From positions 1 to 18,297 of the forward strand of contig QQUD01000433.1 in the NCBI GenBank assembly GCA_008501785.1: 18,297 bases of DNA. Reading direction: 5' to 3'. Each line of letters starts with the position of its first letter. Within the stretch, counting starts at the first letter, position 1. Under the pieces are notes generated by a model that worked only from the letters and a program-made list of their open reading frames with translations, did no database searches and was not told where the DNA came from. The translations under genes were made by a program, and so were the position numbers. This document shows, piece by piece, positions 7,486 through 15,432 of the stretch. This stretch comes from Chloroflexota bacterium (GTDB lineage Bacteria; Chloroflexota; Anaerolineae; Promineifilales; Promineifilaceae).

Positions 7486-9075
7486 ATGACAGTTGACGGT
7501 GTTCAGATCACTGGAACCATCCCCCCTGAATTTGCAAACATTTTGACAGATGAAGCAGTTGCTTTTGTGGCAAAGCTTGAACGTTCCCTCGGGGAACGCC
7601 GCCACGAACTGCTGCAAAAACGATTGGACCGTCAGGTAGAGATTGATGCAGGCAAAATGCCTGACTTTTTGCCAGAAACAGCGTCGGTTCGTGAATCAGA
7701 ATGGACCGTGGCTCCGATTCCGGCCGATTTGCAAGATCGCCGTGTGGAAATCACCGGCCCGGTAGACCGCAAAATGGTTATCAACGCGCTCAACTCTGGT
7801 GCAAATGTATACATGGCTGATTTTGAAGATTCACATTCACCAACCTGGGAAGCCACCATCGAAGGGCAAATCAATTTAATTGACGCGAACAAGGGTACAA
7901 TTACCTTTACTAATCCTGGCAACGGCAAGTTTTACAAACTGAATGACACCATTGCCACGTTGATGGTGCGCCCACGCGGGTGGCATCTGGATGAGAAGCA
8001 TGTGCTGGTAGACGGCCGTTCTATGTCCGCAGCCCTCTTCGACTTTGGCCTCTACTTCTTCCACAACGTGACAACTCTGCTGGCAAAGGGCACTGGCCCC
8101 TACTTTTACCTACCCAAACTCGAAAGCCACCTCGAAGCCCGCCTGTGGAACGACGCATTTGTCCTCGCGCAAAAAGAGCTAGGCATTCCTAACGGCACAA
8201 TTCGCGCTACCGTCCTCATTGAAAATATTCTGGCCACCTTCGAAATGGACGAGATATTGTGGGAACTGCGCGACCATTCAGCCGGACTCAACTGCGGTCG
8301 CTGGGACTACATCTTTAGCGCCATTCGCAAATTCCGCAATCATCCTACCTTTATCTTTCCCAACCGCGCCCAGGTTACTATGGGTACCCACATGATGCGC
8401 TCCTACTCGCTGCTAACTATCAAAACTTGCCACCGGCGCGGTATCCACGCGATGGGGGGCATGGCGGCTCAAATTCCAATCAAACACGACCCCACAGCCA
8501 ATGAAGCAGCACTTAACAAAGTGCGTGCTGACAAAGAGCGCGAAGCCAAAGATGGGCATGATGGCACCTGGGTAGCACACCCTGGCCTCGTTCAACTCGC
8601 CAAAGATGAATTTGACAAATATATGCCCAACCCGAATCAAATCGACCGTCACTTACCTGATTTAGAAGTCACTCAAGCAGATTTGCTGCAAGTGCCTGAA
8701 GGTCAAATCACCGAAGATGGCATTCGTATCAATATTGATGTGGGCATTCAGTACATGGCTTCCTGGTTAGATGGCAATGGCTGCGTACCGATTTACAACC
8801 TGATGGAAGATGCGGCCACCGCCGAAATCTCACGCTCACAGCTCTGGCAGTGGGTGAACAATGAAGCAGCAAAGTTGGAAGACGGCCGTTCTGTCAACGC
8901 CGACCTCTACCACCAGTTTGTACCGGAAGTACTCGAAACCATTAAACGAAAAGTCGGCGAAGAAAATTTCAACGGTGGTAAATACGAGTTAGCCAGCAAG
9001 CTGTTCGACAAACTGATCACCGACCCGAACTTTACCGATTTCCTCACTTTACCGGCTTACGAATATCTAAACTGA
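7486..9075 (+). CDS. aceB: Malate synthase A
   Basis: Malate synthase condenses glyoxylate with acetyl-CoA to malate and CoA, the second step of the glyoxylate bypass. At 529 residues it has the normal length of the A isoform (about 530). Visible family signatures are MADFEDSHSPTWEA (substrate and Mg site region), MVRPRGWHLDEKH (160-170, holding the catalytic arginine), TVLIENILATFEMDEI, GIHAMGGMAAQIPIK, DGTWVAHP, and LMEDAATAEISRSQLWQW with Asp442, matching the catalytic base. Start ATG 7486 has AAGGAG 9 nt upstream. It is followed 153 bp downstream by aceA on the same strand, and preceded by the promoter and operators at 7291-7344. It is cytoplasmic and complete, with C-ending codons common, suggesting good expression. 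Confidence 0.97.
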   Translation: MTVDGVQITGTIPPEFANILTDEAVAFVAKLERSLGERRHELLQKRLDRQVEIDAGKMPDFLPETASVRESEWTVAPIPADLQDRRVEITGPVDRKMVINALNSGANVYMADFEDSHSPTWEATIEGQINLIDANKGTITFTNPGNGKFYKLNDTIATLMVRPRGWHLDEKHVLVDGRSMSAALFDFGLYFFHNVTTLLAKGTGPYFYLPKLESHLEARLWNDAFVLAQKELGIPNGTIRATVLIENILATFEMDEILWELRDHSAGLNCGRWDYIFSAIRKFRNHPTFIFPNRAQVTMGTHMMRSYSLLTIKTCHRRGIHAMGGMAAQIPIKHDPTANEAALNKVRADKEREAKDGHDGTWVAHPGLVQLAKDEFDKYMPNPNQIDRHLPDLEVTQADLLQVPEGQITEDGIRINIDVGIQYMASWLDGNGCVPIYNLMEDAATAEISRSQLWQWVNNEAAKLEDGRSVNADLYHQFVPEVLETIKRKVGEENFNGGKYELASKLFDKLITDPNFTDFLTLPAYEYLN

Positions 9076-9086
9076 ATTAGTAATTA

Positions 9087-9132
9087 GTGTATTGGTATAT
9101 TGGTATATTGAAACTGTCATTCACCAATACAC
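9087..9132. repeat. Inverted array of TATTGGT / ACCAATA words between aceB and aceA
   Basis: GTGTATTGGT (9087-9096) pairs perfectly with ACCAATACAC (9123-9132). The left side continues as an 8-bp tandem (TTGGTATA about 2.5 times, to 9110) and the right side as further CACC repeats. It may separate or tune aceA expression relative to aceB. No T-run follows. Confidence 0.7.
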
Positions 9133-9228
9133 CACTATACAAAACTCAAACAATCAGCAACAGGTCAACTTTTCGGAGATACCAGAGCGCGCCTTCTGTA
9201 TCACCAACTCTTTGAGGGAGAAATTAAA

Positions 9229-10521
9229 ATGTTTAACGAACATGATGTAACCGCACTTGAGAATGATTGGAAATATAACAAACGGTGGCAGGGAATAGAA
9301 CGGCCGTATACCCCCGAAGACGTTTGCCGCTTACGTGGCACCGTCCAGATCGAACACACCCTGGCCCGCATGGGGTCCGAACGGCTGTGGCACCTGATGC
9401 ACACCGAAGATTACGTGCATTCACTCGGCGCACTGACTGGCAACCAGGCTGTGCAAATGGTCGAAGCTGGTCTGAAAGCTATTTACCTTAGCGGTTGGCA
9501 AGTTGCCGCCGATAACAATGGCGCATCCCACACCTATCCCGATCAAAGTCTGTATCCGGCCGACAGCGCCCCCAAACTGGTAAAACGCATCAACAACGCA
9601 CTGCAACGCGCCGACCAAATTTACCACATGGATAATAAAAACGGCGTTTACTGGTTTGCCCCCATCGTTGCCGACGCCGAATCTGGATTTGGCGGCGCTC
9701 TCAATGCCTTCGAATTGATGAAATCGATGATCGAATCTGGCGCGTCTGGCGTTCACTTCGAAGACCAACTCTCGTCAGCTAAAAAATGCGGTCACATGGG
9801 CGGCAAAGTGCTTGTACCAACCCGTGAATTTATCCAAAAACTCGTTTCCGCACGACTCGCAGCCGATGTTTCAGGCGTACCGTCTGTTATCGTGGCCCGC
9901 ACCGATGCCGACTCCGCCCAACTCATCACCAGCGACATCGACCCCCGTGACCACGAATTCATCCTTGAAGGGGAACGCACTCACGAAGGGTTTTACCGCA
10001 TCACCGGCGGCCTCGATATGGCAATCGCCCGTGGTCTGGCGTACGCACCTTATGCAGATGTGATTTGGTGTGAAACCTCTACGCCAGACCTGGCAGAAGC
10101 GGAAGCGTTTGCAAAAGCGATTCATGAAAAATTCCCAGGCAAGCTGCTGGCTTACAACTGCTCACCTTCCTTCAACTGGAATTTGAATCTGGACAAGGAA
10201 ACCATCGCCAAATTCCAAAACGAACTGGGTCGCATGGGGTACAAATACCAATTTGTGACTCTGGCTGGTTTCCACTCGCTCAACGCGGGCATGTTTGAAC
10301 TGGCGCAAGGCTACCGAGATGAAGGCATGGCTGCTTACTCTCGTCTGCAAGAAAAAGAGTTTGCGATGCAAAAAGATGGCTTCCGCGCTATCAAGCACCA
10401 AAGCTTTGTTGGGGCTGGTTACTTTGATGAAGTTCAGCAAACGGTTTCGGGTGGTTTGGCTTCGACTGGTGCGCTCAAAGGCTCTACCGAAGAGGCGCAG
10501 TTTGAGGCAGCACCCGCTTAA
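9229..10521 (+). CDS. aceA: Isocitrate lyase
   Basis: Isocitrate lyase cleaves isocitrate to glyoxylate and succinate, the first step of the glyoxylate bypass, allowing growth on acetate or fatty acids. The catalytic signature KKCGHMGGK is present with Cys187 (KKCGH 185-189). Other family blocks are [45 protein letters not shown] and [10 protein letters not shown]. The length of 430 residues is close to the E. coli enzyme (434). Start ATG 9229 has GAGGGAG (9214-9220). The 153-bp gap after aceB contains a word array but no obvious promoter, so co-transcription is likely. The gene is complete, and the hairpin at 10578-10609 probably ends the unit. Confidence 0.97.
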   Translation: MFNEHDVTALENDWKYNKRWQGIERPYTPEDVCRLRGTVQIEHTLARMGSERLWHLMHTEDYVHSLGALTGNQAVQMVEAGLKAIYLSGWQVAADNNGASHTYPDQSLYPADSAPKLVKRINNALQRADQIYHMDNKNGVYWFAPIVADAESGFGGALNAFELMKSMIESGASGVHFEDQLSSAKKCGHMGGKVLVPTREFIQKLVSARLAADVSGVPSVIVARTDADSAQLITSDIDPRDHEFILEGERTHEGFYRITGGLDMAIARGLAYAPYADVIWCETSTPDLAEAEAFAKAIHEKFPGKLLAYNCSPSFNWNLNLDKETIAKFQNELGRMGYKYQFVTLAGFHSLNAGMFELAQGYRDEGMAAYSRLQEKEFAMQKDGFRAIKHQSFVGAGYFDEVQQTVSGGLASTGALKGSTEEAQFEAAPA

Positions 10522-10577
10522 TTTTATTCTGTCCAAGAAGCTAGCCTGTTGCTTCTTGTCATAGATCTCCTTAGTTG

Positions 10578-10609
10578 CAAAGAGACGGTCGGAAACGGCC
10601 GTCTCTTTG
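10578..10609 (+). terminator. Terminator-like hairpin after aceA
   Basis: An 11-bp perfect stem, CAAAGAGACGG (10578-10588) with CCGTCTCTTTG (10599-10609), closes a 10-nt loop. It lies 56 bp after the aceA stop. The right arm includes the iterated palindrome AACGGCCGTC. There is no long T-run after it (GTTCC), so it is a weak candidate for an intrinsic terminator. Confidence 0.55.
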
Positions 10610-10623
10610 GTTCCATGCGTAGC

Positions 10624-10642
10624 CGCGATTTTCCTAATCGCG
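10624..10642. repeat. Short perfect hairpin CGCGATT / AATCGCG
   Basis: A 7-bp perfect stem (10624-10630 with 10636-10642) and a 5-nt loop TTCCT, in the non-coding stretch between aceA and the decayed gene. No function is evident. Confidence 0.35.
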
Positions 10643-10701
10643 CCATTTTCCGATGCGTACAGCGCGGCCAAAAGCCTTTAGCCACTGCCCAGTAGTTAAA
10701 G

Positions 10702-11005
10702 TGTGGAAATTTGAGCCTGGATCGACTATCGCGTCCTGTTTTACTGTGCGGCAAAGAATTACGATTAACGCCCAAAGCCGTTTCACTCCTTGAATAATTT
10801 TTGATGCACCCAGACGAACTAATCACGCGAGATCGGCTGCTGGACACTTTTTAATGGGTTGGATTTTGGTGACCCGATGATCATCGAAACAGGCAGCGGT
10901 TGGACACAGCTAAAAGATCAGCAGAGATTAGATGAAGTCCTTCACATGCCAGTCATGCCTGGTGAAGAAACCTATCTGGGAGAAACACTTTTTGTTAGTG
11001 AATAG
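10702..11005 (+). pseudogene. Decayed winged-helix (OmpR/trans_reg_C-type) DNA-binding domain
   Basis: In the frame starting at 10702 the translation reads GNLSLDRLSRPVLL, then KELRLTPKAVSLLE, then a TAA stop (10795-10797), then FLMHPDELITRDRLLDTF and a second stop at 10852. This is a clear match in order and spacing to the winged-helix effector domain: dGxxLxLTpkexxLLxxLxxhpgelvsRexLldaxWG. Moving one base at 10856 restores GLDFGDP, where the family has WGYDFxGDP, so a frameshift is likely too. The shifted frame continues to a TAG at 11003-11005, but that tail (GEETYLGETLFVSE) is unlike the normal wing and I do not recognise it. No intact upstream domain is seen. Two stops plus a shift in a conserved domain mark it as a relic. 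Confidence 0.65.
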
Positions 11006-11025
11006 AACCAAAAAAGCAGCTTAAA

Positions 11026-11089
11026 GCAAAGGGGCAAAGACTGAAAGTTAAAAATGCAAAGCATTTCTTTCTTTCCTTTGCCCCTTTGC
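11026..11089. repeat. Nested hairpin with GCAAAGGGGCAAAG arms
   Basis: GCAAAGGGGCAAAG (11026-11039) pairs perfectly over 14 bp with CTTTGCCCCTTTGC (11076-11089). A second hairpin, AAATGC-AAA-GCATTT (11052-11066), lies in the loop. The arms are built from the repeated word GCAAAG. It sits between the decayed gene and the argF promoter. Confidence 0.75.
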
Positions 11090-11135
11090 GCTTTTTACAT
11101 TAAAAAACATGCACTTTTTACGGATAGTCCCCATA

Positions 11136-11164
11136 TTTTCATCTCATTTCCCCTGTGGTATACT
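11136..11164 (+). promoter_or_regulatory. Extended -10 promoter of argF
   Basis: TGG-TATACT (11156-11164) is an extended -10 element. A weak -35, TTTTCA (11136-11141), lies 17 bp upstream of TATACT. Transcription should begin near 11171, about 33 nt before the TTG start, which rules out start codons upstream of that point. Confidence 0.6.
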
Positions 11165-11203
11165 GGCATCCAAATTATACAATTTGCCAGGAGGCAGAAG
11201 CTC

Positions 11204-12121
11204 TTGAAACATTACCTGAATATTGCCGACTTAACGGCAGATGAATTTATAGACTTACTGGAAACAGCCCGTGACCTTAAAGCAGAATGGAAACAAGGGG
11301 GTAACAAACCCATCTTAAAAGGCAAAAGCCTTGCACTTGTTTTCATGAAACCATCATTGCGTACCCGTGTTTCCTTTGAAATGGGCATGGTGCATCTGGG
11401 TGGTTATGCCTTTTACCTTTCACCGAGCGAAATCAAAATGGGCGGACGTGAAAGCGTACCGGATGTAGCCCGCGTTTTGTCCGGCTATGTCGATGCCGTC
11501 ATGGCCCGTGTGTTTGACCACGACCATATTTTGCAACTGGCTGAACATGCCACCATTCCGATCATCAATGGCCTCTCTGATTACAACCATCCCGCACAAG
11601 GCTTGGCCGACATCTTCACCATTATGGAAAATCGCGAACAGATGGCTGGTCTCAAAATCGCTTATATTGGCGACTGCAATAACGTGACCCGTTCACTGAT
11701 GTTTGGCGCTATGCATACCGGTATGCATATCAGCATGGCATCCCCTGTTGGATACACGCTTTCGCAAGAAGATGTGGATGAAGCCCAAAAATTAAACAAA
11801 CATGGTGTCAGCATTGAGATTACCAATGATCCGGTAGAAGCCGTAACCGATGCTGACGTGATTTATACAGATGTGTGGACAAGCATGGGGCAGGAAGCTG
11901 AAAAAGCTGAACGGCTGAAAACCTTCCCACCATACCAAGTTAACCAACAGCTTGTTGACAAAGCAAAACCAGATTGTCTGGTATTGCACTGTTTACCGGC
12001 GCATCGCGGCGAAGAGATCACAGACGAAGTGGCTGACGGCCCTCATTCAAGACTTTTCCCGCAGGCTGAAAATAGAATGCATGCGCAAAAGGCAATTCTT
12101 GCTAAGTTGTTAGCAGATTGA
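11204..12121 (+). CDS. argF: Ornithine carbamoyltransferase
   Basis: Transfers the carbamoyl group from carbamoyl phosphate to ornithine, giving citrulline in arginine biosynthesis (cytoplasm, trimer). Signatures in order: [15 protein letters not shown] (carbamoyl phosphate loop, with Leu where many enzymes have Thr), [34 protein letters not shown] (ornithine loop) and [10 protein letters not shown]. The frame is open from ATG 11054, but I place the start at TTG 11204: AGGAGG (11189-11194) lies 9 nt upstream, the protein then begins [11 protein letters not shown] as family members do, and the -10 box lies downstream of the longer start. This gives 305 residues, normal for the family. No other arg gene is in the window. 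The catabolic form cannot be fully excluded, but no arcA or arcC is adjacent. Confidence 0.95.
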   Translation: MKHYLNIADLTADEFIDLLETARDLKAEWKQGGNKPILKGKSLALVFMKPSLRTRVSFEMGMVHLGGYAFYLSPSEIKMGGRESVPDVARVLSGYVDAVMARVFDHDHILQLAEHATIPIINGLSDYNHPAQGLADIFTIMENREQMAGLKIAYIGDCNNVTRSLMFGAMHTGMHISMASPVGYTLSQEDVDEAQKLNKHGVSIEITNDPVEAVTDADVIYTDVWTSMGQEAEKAERLKTFPPYQVNQQLVDKAKPDCLVLHCLPAHRGEEITDEVADGPHSRLFPQAENRMHAQKAILAKLLAD

Positions 12122-12134
12122 GAGATGAATGGCT

Positions 12135-12173
12135 GGAGAGTGGAGATTAGAGATTCCTCACTCTCCACTCTCC
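12135..12173. repeat. Inverted array of GGAGAGT / ACTCTCC words
   Basis: GGAGAGTGGAGA (12135-12146) pairs perfectly with TCTCCACTCTCC (12162-12173). The right side continues with further CCACTCT copies to 12180. It lies between argF and the -10 box of the TPR gene. The repeated words allow several pairing registers. There is no T-run, and the function is unknown. Confidence 0.75.
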
Positions 12174-12191
12174 ACTCTCTATCTTCGGTTG

Positions 12192-12197
12192 TATAAT
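12192..12197 (+). promoter_or_regulatory. -10 box before the TPR gene
   Basis: A perfect TATAAT lies 43 bp upstream of the GTG start, just after the inverted word array. No convincing -35 box is found at 16-18 bp, because that position lies in the CTCTCC repeats. The site is plausible but unsupported on the -35 side. Confidence 0.4.
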
Positions 12198-12240
12198 ATT
12201 CCCCTTACCAAAATAATTCAGTTTTACTGGAGGCAAGCGC

Positions 12241-14502
12241 GTGGCAAATGATCGTGCTCGATACGAAAACGCTTTAAACGATGGAAATTCTTATATCTGG
12301 GATCAGAATTGGGATGAAGCGGTTCGCGCATTTTCGATTGCTTTAGAGGAATTGCCCAATGAACCGGCTCCTTATGCAGGCCTTGGCGCTGCTTACCTGA
12401 ACCTCAATCGCCTCAATAAATCATTGGAAAACTACAAATTAGCCGCACGACTTTCTCGTGGTGATGTGATCCACCTGCGGCAGGTGGCTGATGTACAAGA
12501 GCGCTTGGGTAATTTGGTAGAAGCTGGCAAAACTTATCTGGCAATCGGTGAAATTGAGCTAAATCGTCGGCGATTGACCGAGGCCATGAACAATTGGCTG
12601 CGAGCTGTGCGGCTTGAGCCAAATTTATTAAAAGCTCATCAGCGCCTTGCCTCGATTTACGAACGCCAAAAGTCAATAACAAATGCCATTCGTGAACACC
12701 TCGCCATTGCCCGTATTTTAAATCAACAGGGCGAACGTGATAAAGCGCTGCAAGCGTGTCAACTGGCTCAAAAATTAGACCCCCGGAATGCAGAGGTTTT
12801 AACGGCCATTGAATTAATCACGCAGGGTAAGGGTTTTGACGATGAAAACAATATCCCTACGCCACAACCTGGTGAAATCAGCGAAGTAGCACAGCAAATG
12901 GCTTCTGCGCTTAAATCGCGCGGGTTAAGTCGTAAAAAGCAAGATGATGAAGTGATTAGCCCTGTGCAAGATGCACGGCGGCTTGCTTTAGAACAGCTTG
13001 CACAAGAGATTTTTAGTGATGACGACTCTGCGGGCACGGGAATGTTGCAGCGGGCGACGCTGCTCAGTCGGGCGTTAGATTTGCAAACGCAGGGCATGCT
13101 GAATGAAGCGATTAGCACGTATGAGGAAGCTGTGTCCCTCGGTGTTGATACCCCTGCGGCTCATTTTAATTTGGGTTTGCTCTATCAAGACAAGCTGCGT
13201 TTTGAGGATGCGGTTCGTGAGTTTGAAATTTCGGTGCAGGAGTATGAGTATCGGCTTGCCAGCCATTTTGCACTGGGTGAGTCACATCGGGCACGGGGGC
13301 GCATTGATAAGGCGATTGAACATTTTATCAATGTGCTGAAGATTGTTGATTTGGCAACGGTTGAGCATGAACATGCGGATCGCTTGATTGACCTGTATGA
13401 AAATCTGGCTGATAGTTTGGTTGCGCAAGGTGAGCGCGATCAAGCATCTGGGTTTGCCAGCGCCTTGATCGAGTTTTTGAGCCACAAAGGGTGGGAAGAC
13501 AAAGCGAAGGAAGCGCGTGGTCGGCTCAATGAAATCTCTGATTCTGGCATGATGATTTTGGGGGATGTGTTGACGGCTGGTACGGAGCAAGTTTTAGAAT
13601 CTTTGTACCTGAGTCAAGAATACACGAACCGGGGTATGTATGATACGGCCGTTGAAGAAATCTACCGCGCCATTCAAATTTCCCCCGATTATTTGCCTGC
13701 CCATTTACGGTTAGCCGAAACCTTGGGGAAACAGGGTCGCCGCGAAGCAGCCGCTACCAAATATGCAATGATTGGCGATACATACCGTATTCGTAGTGAT
13801 GTGAATGGTGCAGTGATGTCTTATGAAAAAGTGGTGGCGCTGACGCCGCTGGATGTATCTGCTAAATTACGATTAATTGATTTGTTGAAGCGGAATGGAA
13901 TGATTGATAAGGCGCTGGACAATTATATTTCGATGGGTGAAGCGCATTATCAGTTGGCGCAAGTTGATAAGGCACGAGATGCTTACCAAGATGCCTTGAA
14001 GCTGGCTCCACGAAGCTCTGAATCGGAAAAGACCAAAACGCGACTGTTGCAGCTTATTGCTGAAATTGATATGCAGCGATTTGATTGGAAACGCGCTTTG
14101 CACGCTTACAAAGATTTGCGTGAGCTGGCTCCCAACGATGAACGCACAGCAATGACGCTGGTTGACTTGTACTACAAGGTAGGACGCCCGGTGAATGCTG
14201 TTGGGGAATTGGATAACTATCTAAAACATCTGGTTCGTAGTGGGCGTGGGACCAAGGTGCAGGGGATTTTAGAGGATATGGTGAATCGGCGACCCTCTGA
14301 CGCGCACCTGGTTGAACGACTGTCTCGGCTTTATATCCAGCAAAAACGGATACCAGATGCAATTCAGATATTGGAAAAGTTGGGTGAGGGGCAAATTGAT
14401 GCTGGCAATAATGCTGGCGCAACGCTAACGATCAAGAAGATTTTACAGCTAAATCCGCCGAATGCTGCTATTTACAAACAGCTATTGTCACAATTACAAT
14501 AA
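12241..14502 (+). CDS. Large TPR-repeat protein
   Basis: A 753-residue cytoplasmic protein made almost entirely of tetratricopeptide repeats. Typical units are WDEAVRAFSIALEELPNEPA, GLGAAYLNLNRLNKSLENY, MLNEAISTYEEAVSLG and MYDTAVEEIYRAIQISPDYL. A first block covers about residues 10-190. A polar linker (about 195-250, rich in Gln, Ser and Lys, with GLSRKKQDDEV) separates it from a longer second block to the C-terminus. No signal peptide, membrane segment or enzymatic domain is seen, so it is probably a protein-interaction scaffold. The GTG start is chosen because TGGAGG (12228-12233) lies 7 nt upstream. It is followed by a strong terminator at 14544-14580, so it is a single-gene unit. The partner is unknown; its position before cdaA may be chance. 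Confidence 0.9.
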   Translation: MANDRARYENALNDGNSYIWDQNWDEAVRAFSIALEELPNEPAPYAGLGAAYLNLNRLNKSLENYKLAARLSRGDVIHLRQVADVQERLGNLVEAGKTYLAIGEIELNRRRLTEAMNNWLRAVRLEPNLLKAHQRLASIYERQKSITNAIREHLAIARILNQQGERDKALQACQLAQKLDPRNAEVLTAIELITQGKGFDDENNIPTPQPGEISEVAQQMASALKSRGLSRKKQDDEVISPVQDARRLALEQLAQEIFSDDDSAGTGMLQRATLLSRALDLQTQGMLNEAISTYEEAVSLGVDTPAAHFNLGLLYQDKLRFEDAVREFEISVQEYEYRLASHFALGESHRARGRIDKAIEHFINVLKIVDLATVEHEHADRLIDLYENLADSLVAQGERDQASGFASALIEFLSHKGWEDKAKEARGRLNEISDSGMMILGDVLTAGTEQVLESLYLSQEYTNRGMYDTAVEEIYRAIQISPDYLPAHLRLAETLGKQGRREAAATKYAMIGDTYRIRSDVNGAVMSYEKVVALTPLDVSAKLRLIDLLKRNGMIDKALDNYISMGEAHYQLAQVDKARDAYQDALKLAPRSSESEKTKTRLLQLIAEIDMQRFDWKRALHAYKDLRELAPNDERTAMTLVDLYYKVGRPVNAVGELDNYLKHLVRSGRGTKVQGILEDMVNRRPSDAHLVERLSRLYIQQKRIPDAIQILEKLGEGQIDAGNNAGATLTIKKILQLNPPNAAIYKQLLSQLQ

Positions 14503-14543
14503 GCCCAGTTTGTGAGGCTTGCAGTTTGGTTTGTGTGAATAGT

Positions 14544-14580
14544 ACGGCCGTTTTCTACACAAAAACGGCCGTTTTTCTTT
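14544..14580 (+). terminator. Rho-independent terminator built from two ACGGCCGT palindromes
   Basis: ACGGCCGTTTT (14544-14554) pairs perfectly with AAAACGGCCGT (14562-14572), an 11-bp stem with a 7-nt loop CTACACA. A T-rich tail follows (14572-14580, TTTTTCTTT). It lies 41 bp after the TPR stop. Each stem arm is one copy of the iterated palindrome. Confidence 0.88.
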
Positions 14581-14619
14581 CATTATGCAAACCCCGTACT
14601 TTTGTTAAAATATATCATT

Positions 14620-15432
14620 ATGAATGGGCTACCCTGGGACTCGATATTTTCAATACCAGAATCACTGGTTTGGCAAGATGTGGTTTTAGACATCCTGCTT
14701 GTGACCGTGATCATATTTTTAGGCTTCGTTTTGATTCGTGGCACCCGTGCTGTGCAGGTATTGCGTGGCTTTGTTGTGTTAGCCCTGATCATCTTCCTGT
14801 TTTCGCAATTTGTTGAACTACCTGCCTTCAATTGGTTAATCGGTAATATTTTGCCAGTGCTCTTGTTTTCGATTCCCGTCATTTTTCAGCCAGAACTGCG
14901 ACGTGCATTAGAGCAAATTGGACGTACTGGCAGTTTGTGGCGCATTTTTCGTCGCAATGAAGTCAATCCAATTGTGGTTGCAGTCAAAAGTGCCTGTCTG
15001 CGTCTTTCACAACGGCGTCACGGTGCGCTGATTGTGTTTGAGCGAGATACCGGACTGCAAGAATATATTGACACAGGCATCCTCATGAATTCAGAGGTGT
15101 CACCGGAACTGTTGCTGACCGTTTTTAATAAACACACGGAACTTCATGATGGCGCTGTGATTATGCGGGGCGAAAAGTTGGCCGCTGCTGCCTGTGTCAT
15201 GCCGCTATCTACCAGCCGATTGTCTGACCGGCAAATGGGGTTGCGGCATCGGGCCGCCTTAGGCATCAGTGAAGTAAGTGATGCGGTAGCGGTGGTTGTC
15301 TCTGAGGAAACAGGACAAGTGTCGATTGCGCATAACGGCCGTATTCTCCGCCGCCAAGACCCCTCACGTTTAGATGACATCCTCCACGCCTTTTTGCAAA
15401 ACCCACGTGGGCAAAGAGGAGAGCAAGCATGA
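14620..15432 (+). CDS. cdaA: Diadenylate cyclase CdaA
   Basis: Makes cyclic di-AMP from two ATP at the membrane; c-di-AMP controls potassium and osmolyte transport and wall homeostasis. Three membrane segments (about 20-39, 44-63, 69-88) are followed by the signature VIFQPELRRALEQIGR and the DAC catalytic domain, with HDGAVIM (Asp177-Gly-Ala) and GLRHRAALG (Arg209-His-Arg). I use ATG 14620 (270 residues); TTG 14602 would add six residues. Neither has a clear Shine-Dalgarno. A TAAAAT at 14606-14611 would start transcription at about the ATG, so the mRNA may be leaderless. It overlaps cdaR by 4 bp, the standard cdaA-cdaR pairing. Confidence 0.95.
   Translation: MNGLPWDSIFSIPESLVWQDVVLDILLVTVIIFLGFVLIRGTRAVQVLRGFVVLALIIFLFSQFVELPAFNWLIGNILPVLLFSIPVIFQPELRRALEQIGRTGSLWRIFRRNEVNPIVVAVKSACLRLSQRRHGALIVFERDTGLQEYIDTGILMNSEVSPELLLTVFNKHTELHDGAVIMRGEKLAAAACVMPLSTSRLSDRQMGLRHRAALGISEVSDAVAVVVSEETGQVSIAHNGRILRRQDPSRLDDILHAFLQNPRGQRGEQA

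Larger units (their letters stand above)
437..15343. repeat. Dispersed highly iterated palindrome ACGGCCGT (17 copies)
   Basis: Exact ACGGCCGT cores start at 438, 1778, 2049, 2303, 2600, 3187, 4859, 5292, 6194, 8012, 8882, 9300, 10595, 13645, 14544, 14565 and 15335. Eight of these extend to the full 10-bp palindrome AACGGCCGTT. A random 18.3-kb sequence would hold about 0.3 copies of a given 8-mer. Copies in genes fall in three codon phases (Asn/Asp-Gly-Arg, Thr-Ala-Val, Arg-Pro) and on either coding strand; four are between genes. Partly matching CGGCCG sites occur at 771, 3433, 6849, 7092, 7721 and 9557. No exact copy is seen after 15343. Confidence 0.9.

Noticed and set aside
10524..10847. 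107-residue minus-strand ORF between aceA and argF
   Set aside because: It has no recognisable domain or ribosome site, is rich in Arg and Ser as expected from a shadow frame, and runs over the aceA terminator hairpin and the + strand winged-helix relic.
12135..12180. Simple tandem repeat or sequencing artefact (CTCTCCA)
   Set aside because: The complement of the word is present on the other arm, and four other spacers show the same inverted design, so it is not a one-off slippage or assembly error.
14526..14816. 96-residue ORF at the start of cdaA
   Set aside because: It begins upstream of the terminator hairpin, runs through it, and overlaps cdaA in another frame. It shows no domain.
437..15343. 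Asn-Gly-Arg as a repeated protein motif
   Set aside because: The same DNA word also encodes Thr-Ala-Val and Arg-Pro in other genes and occurs between genes, so the repeat is a DNA feature.
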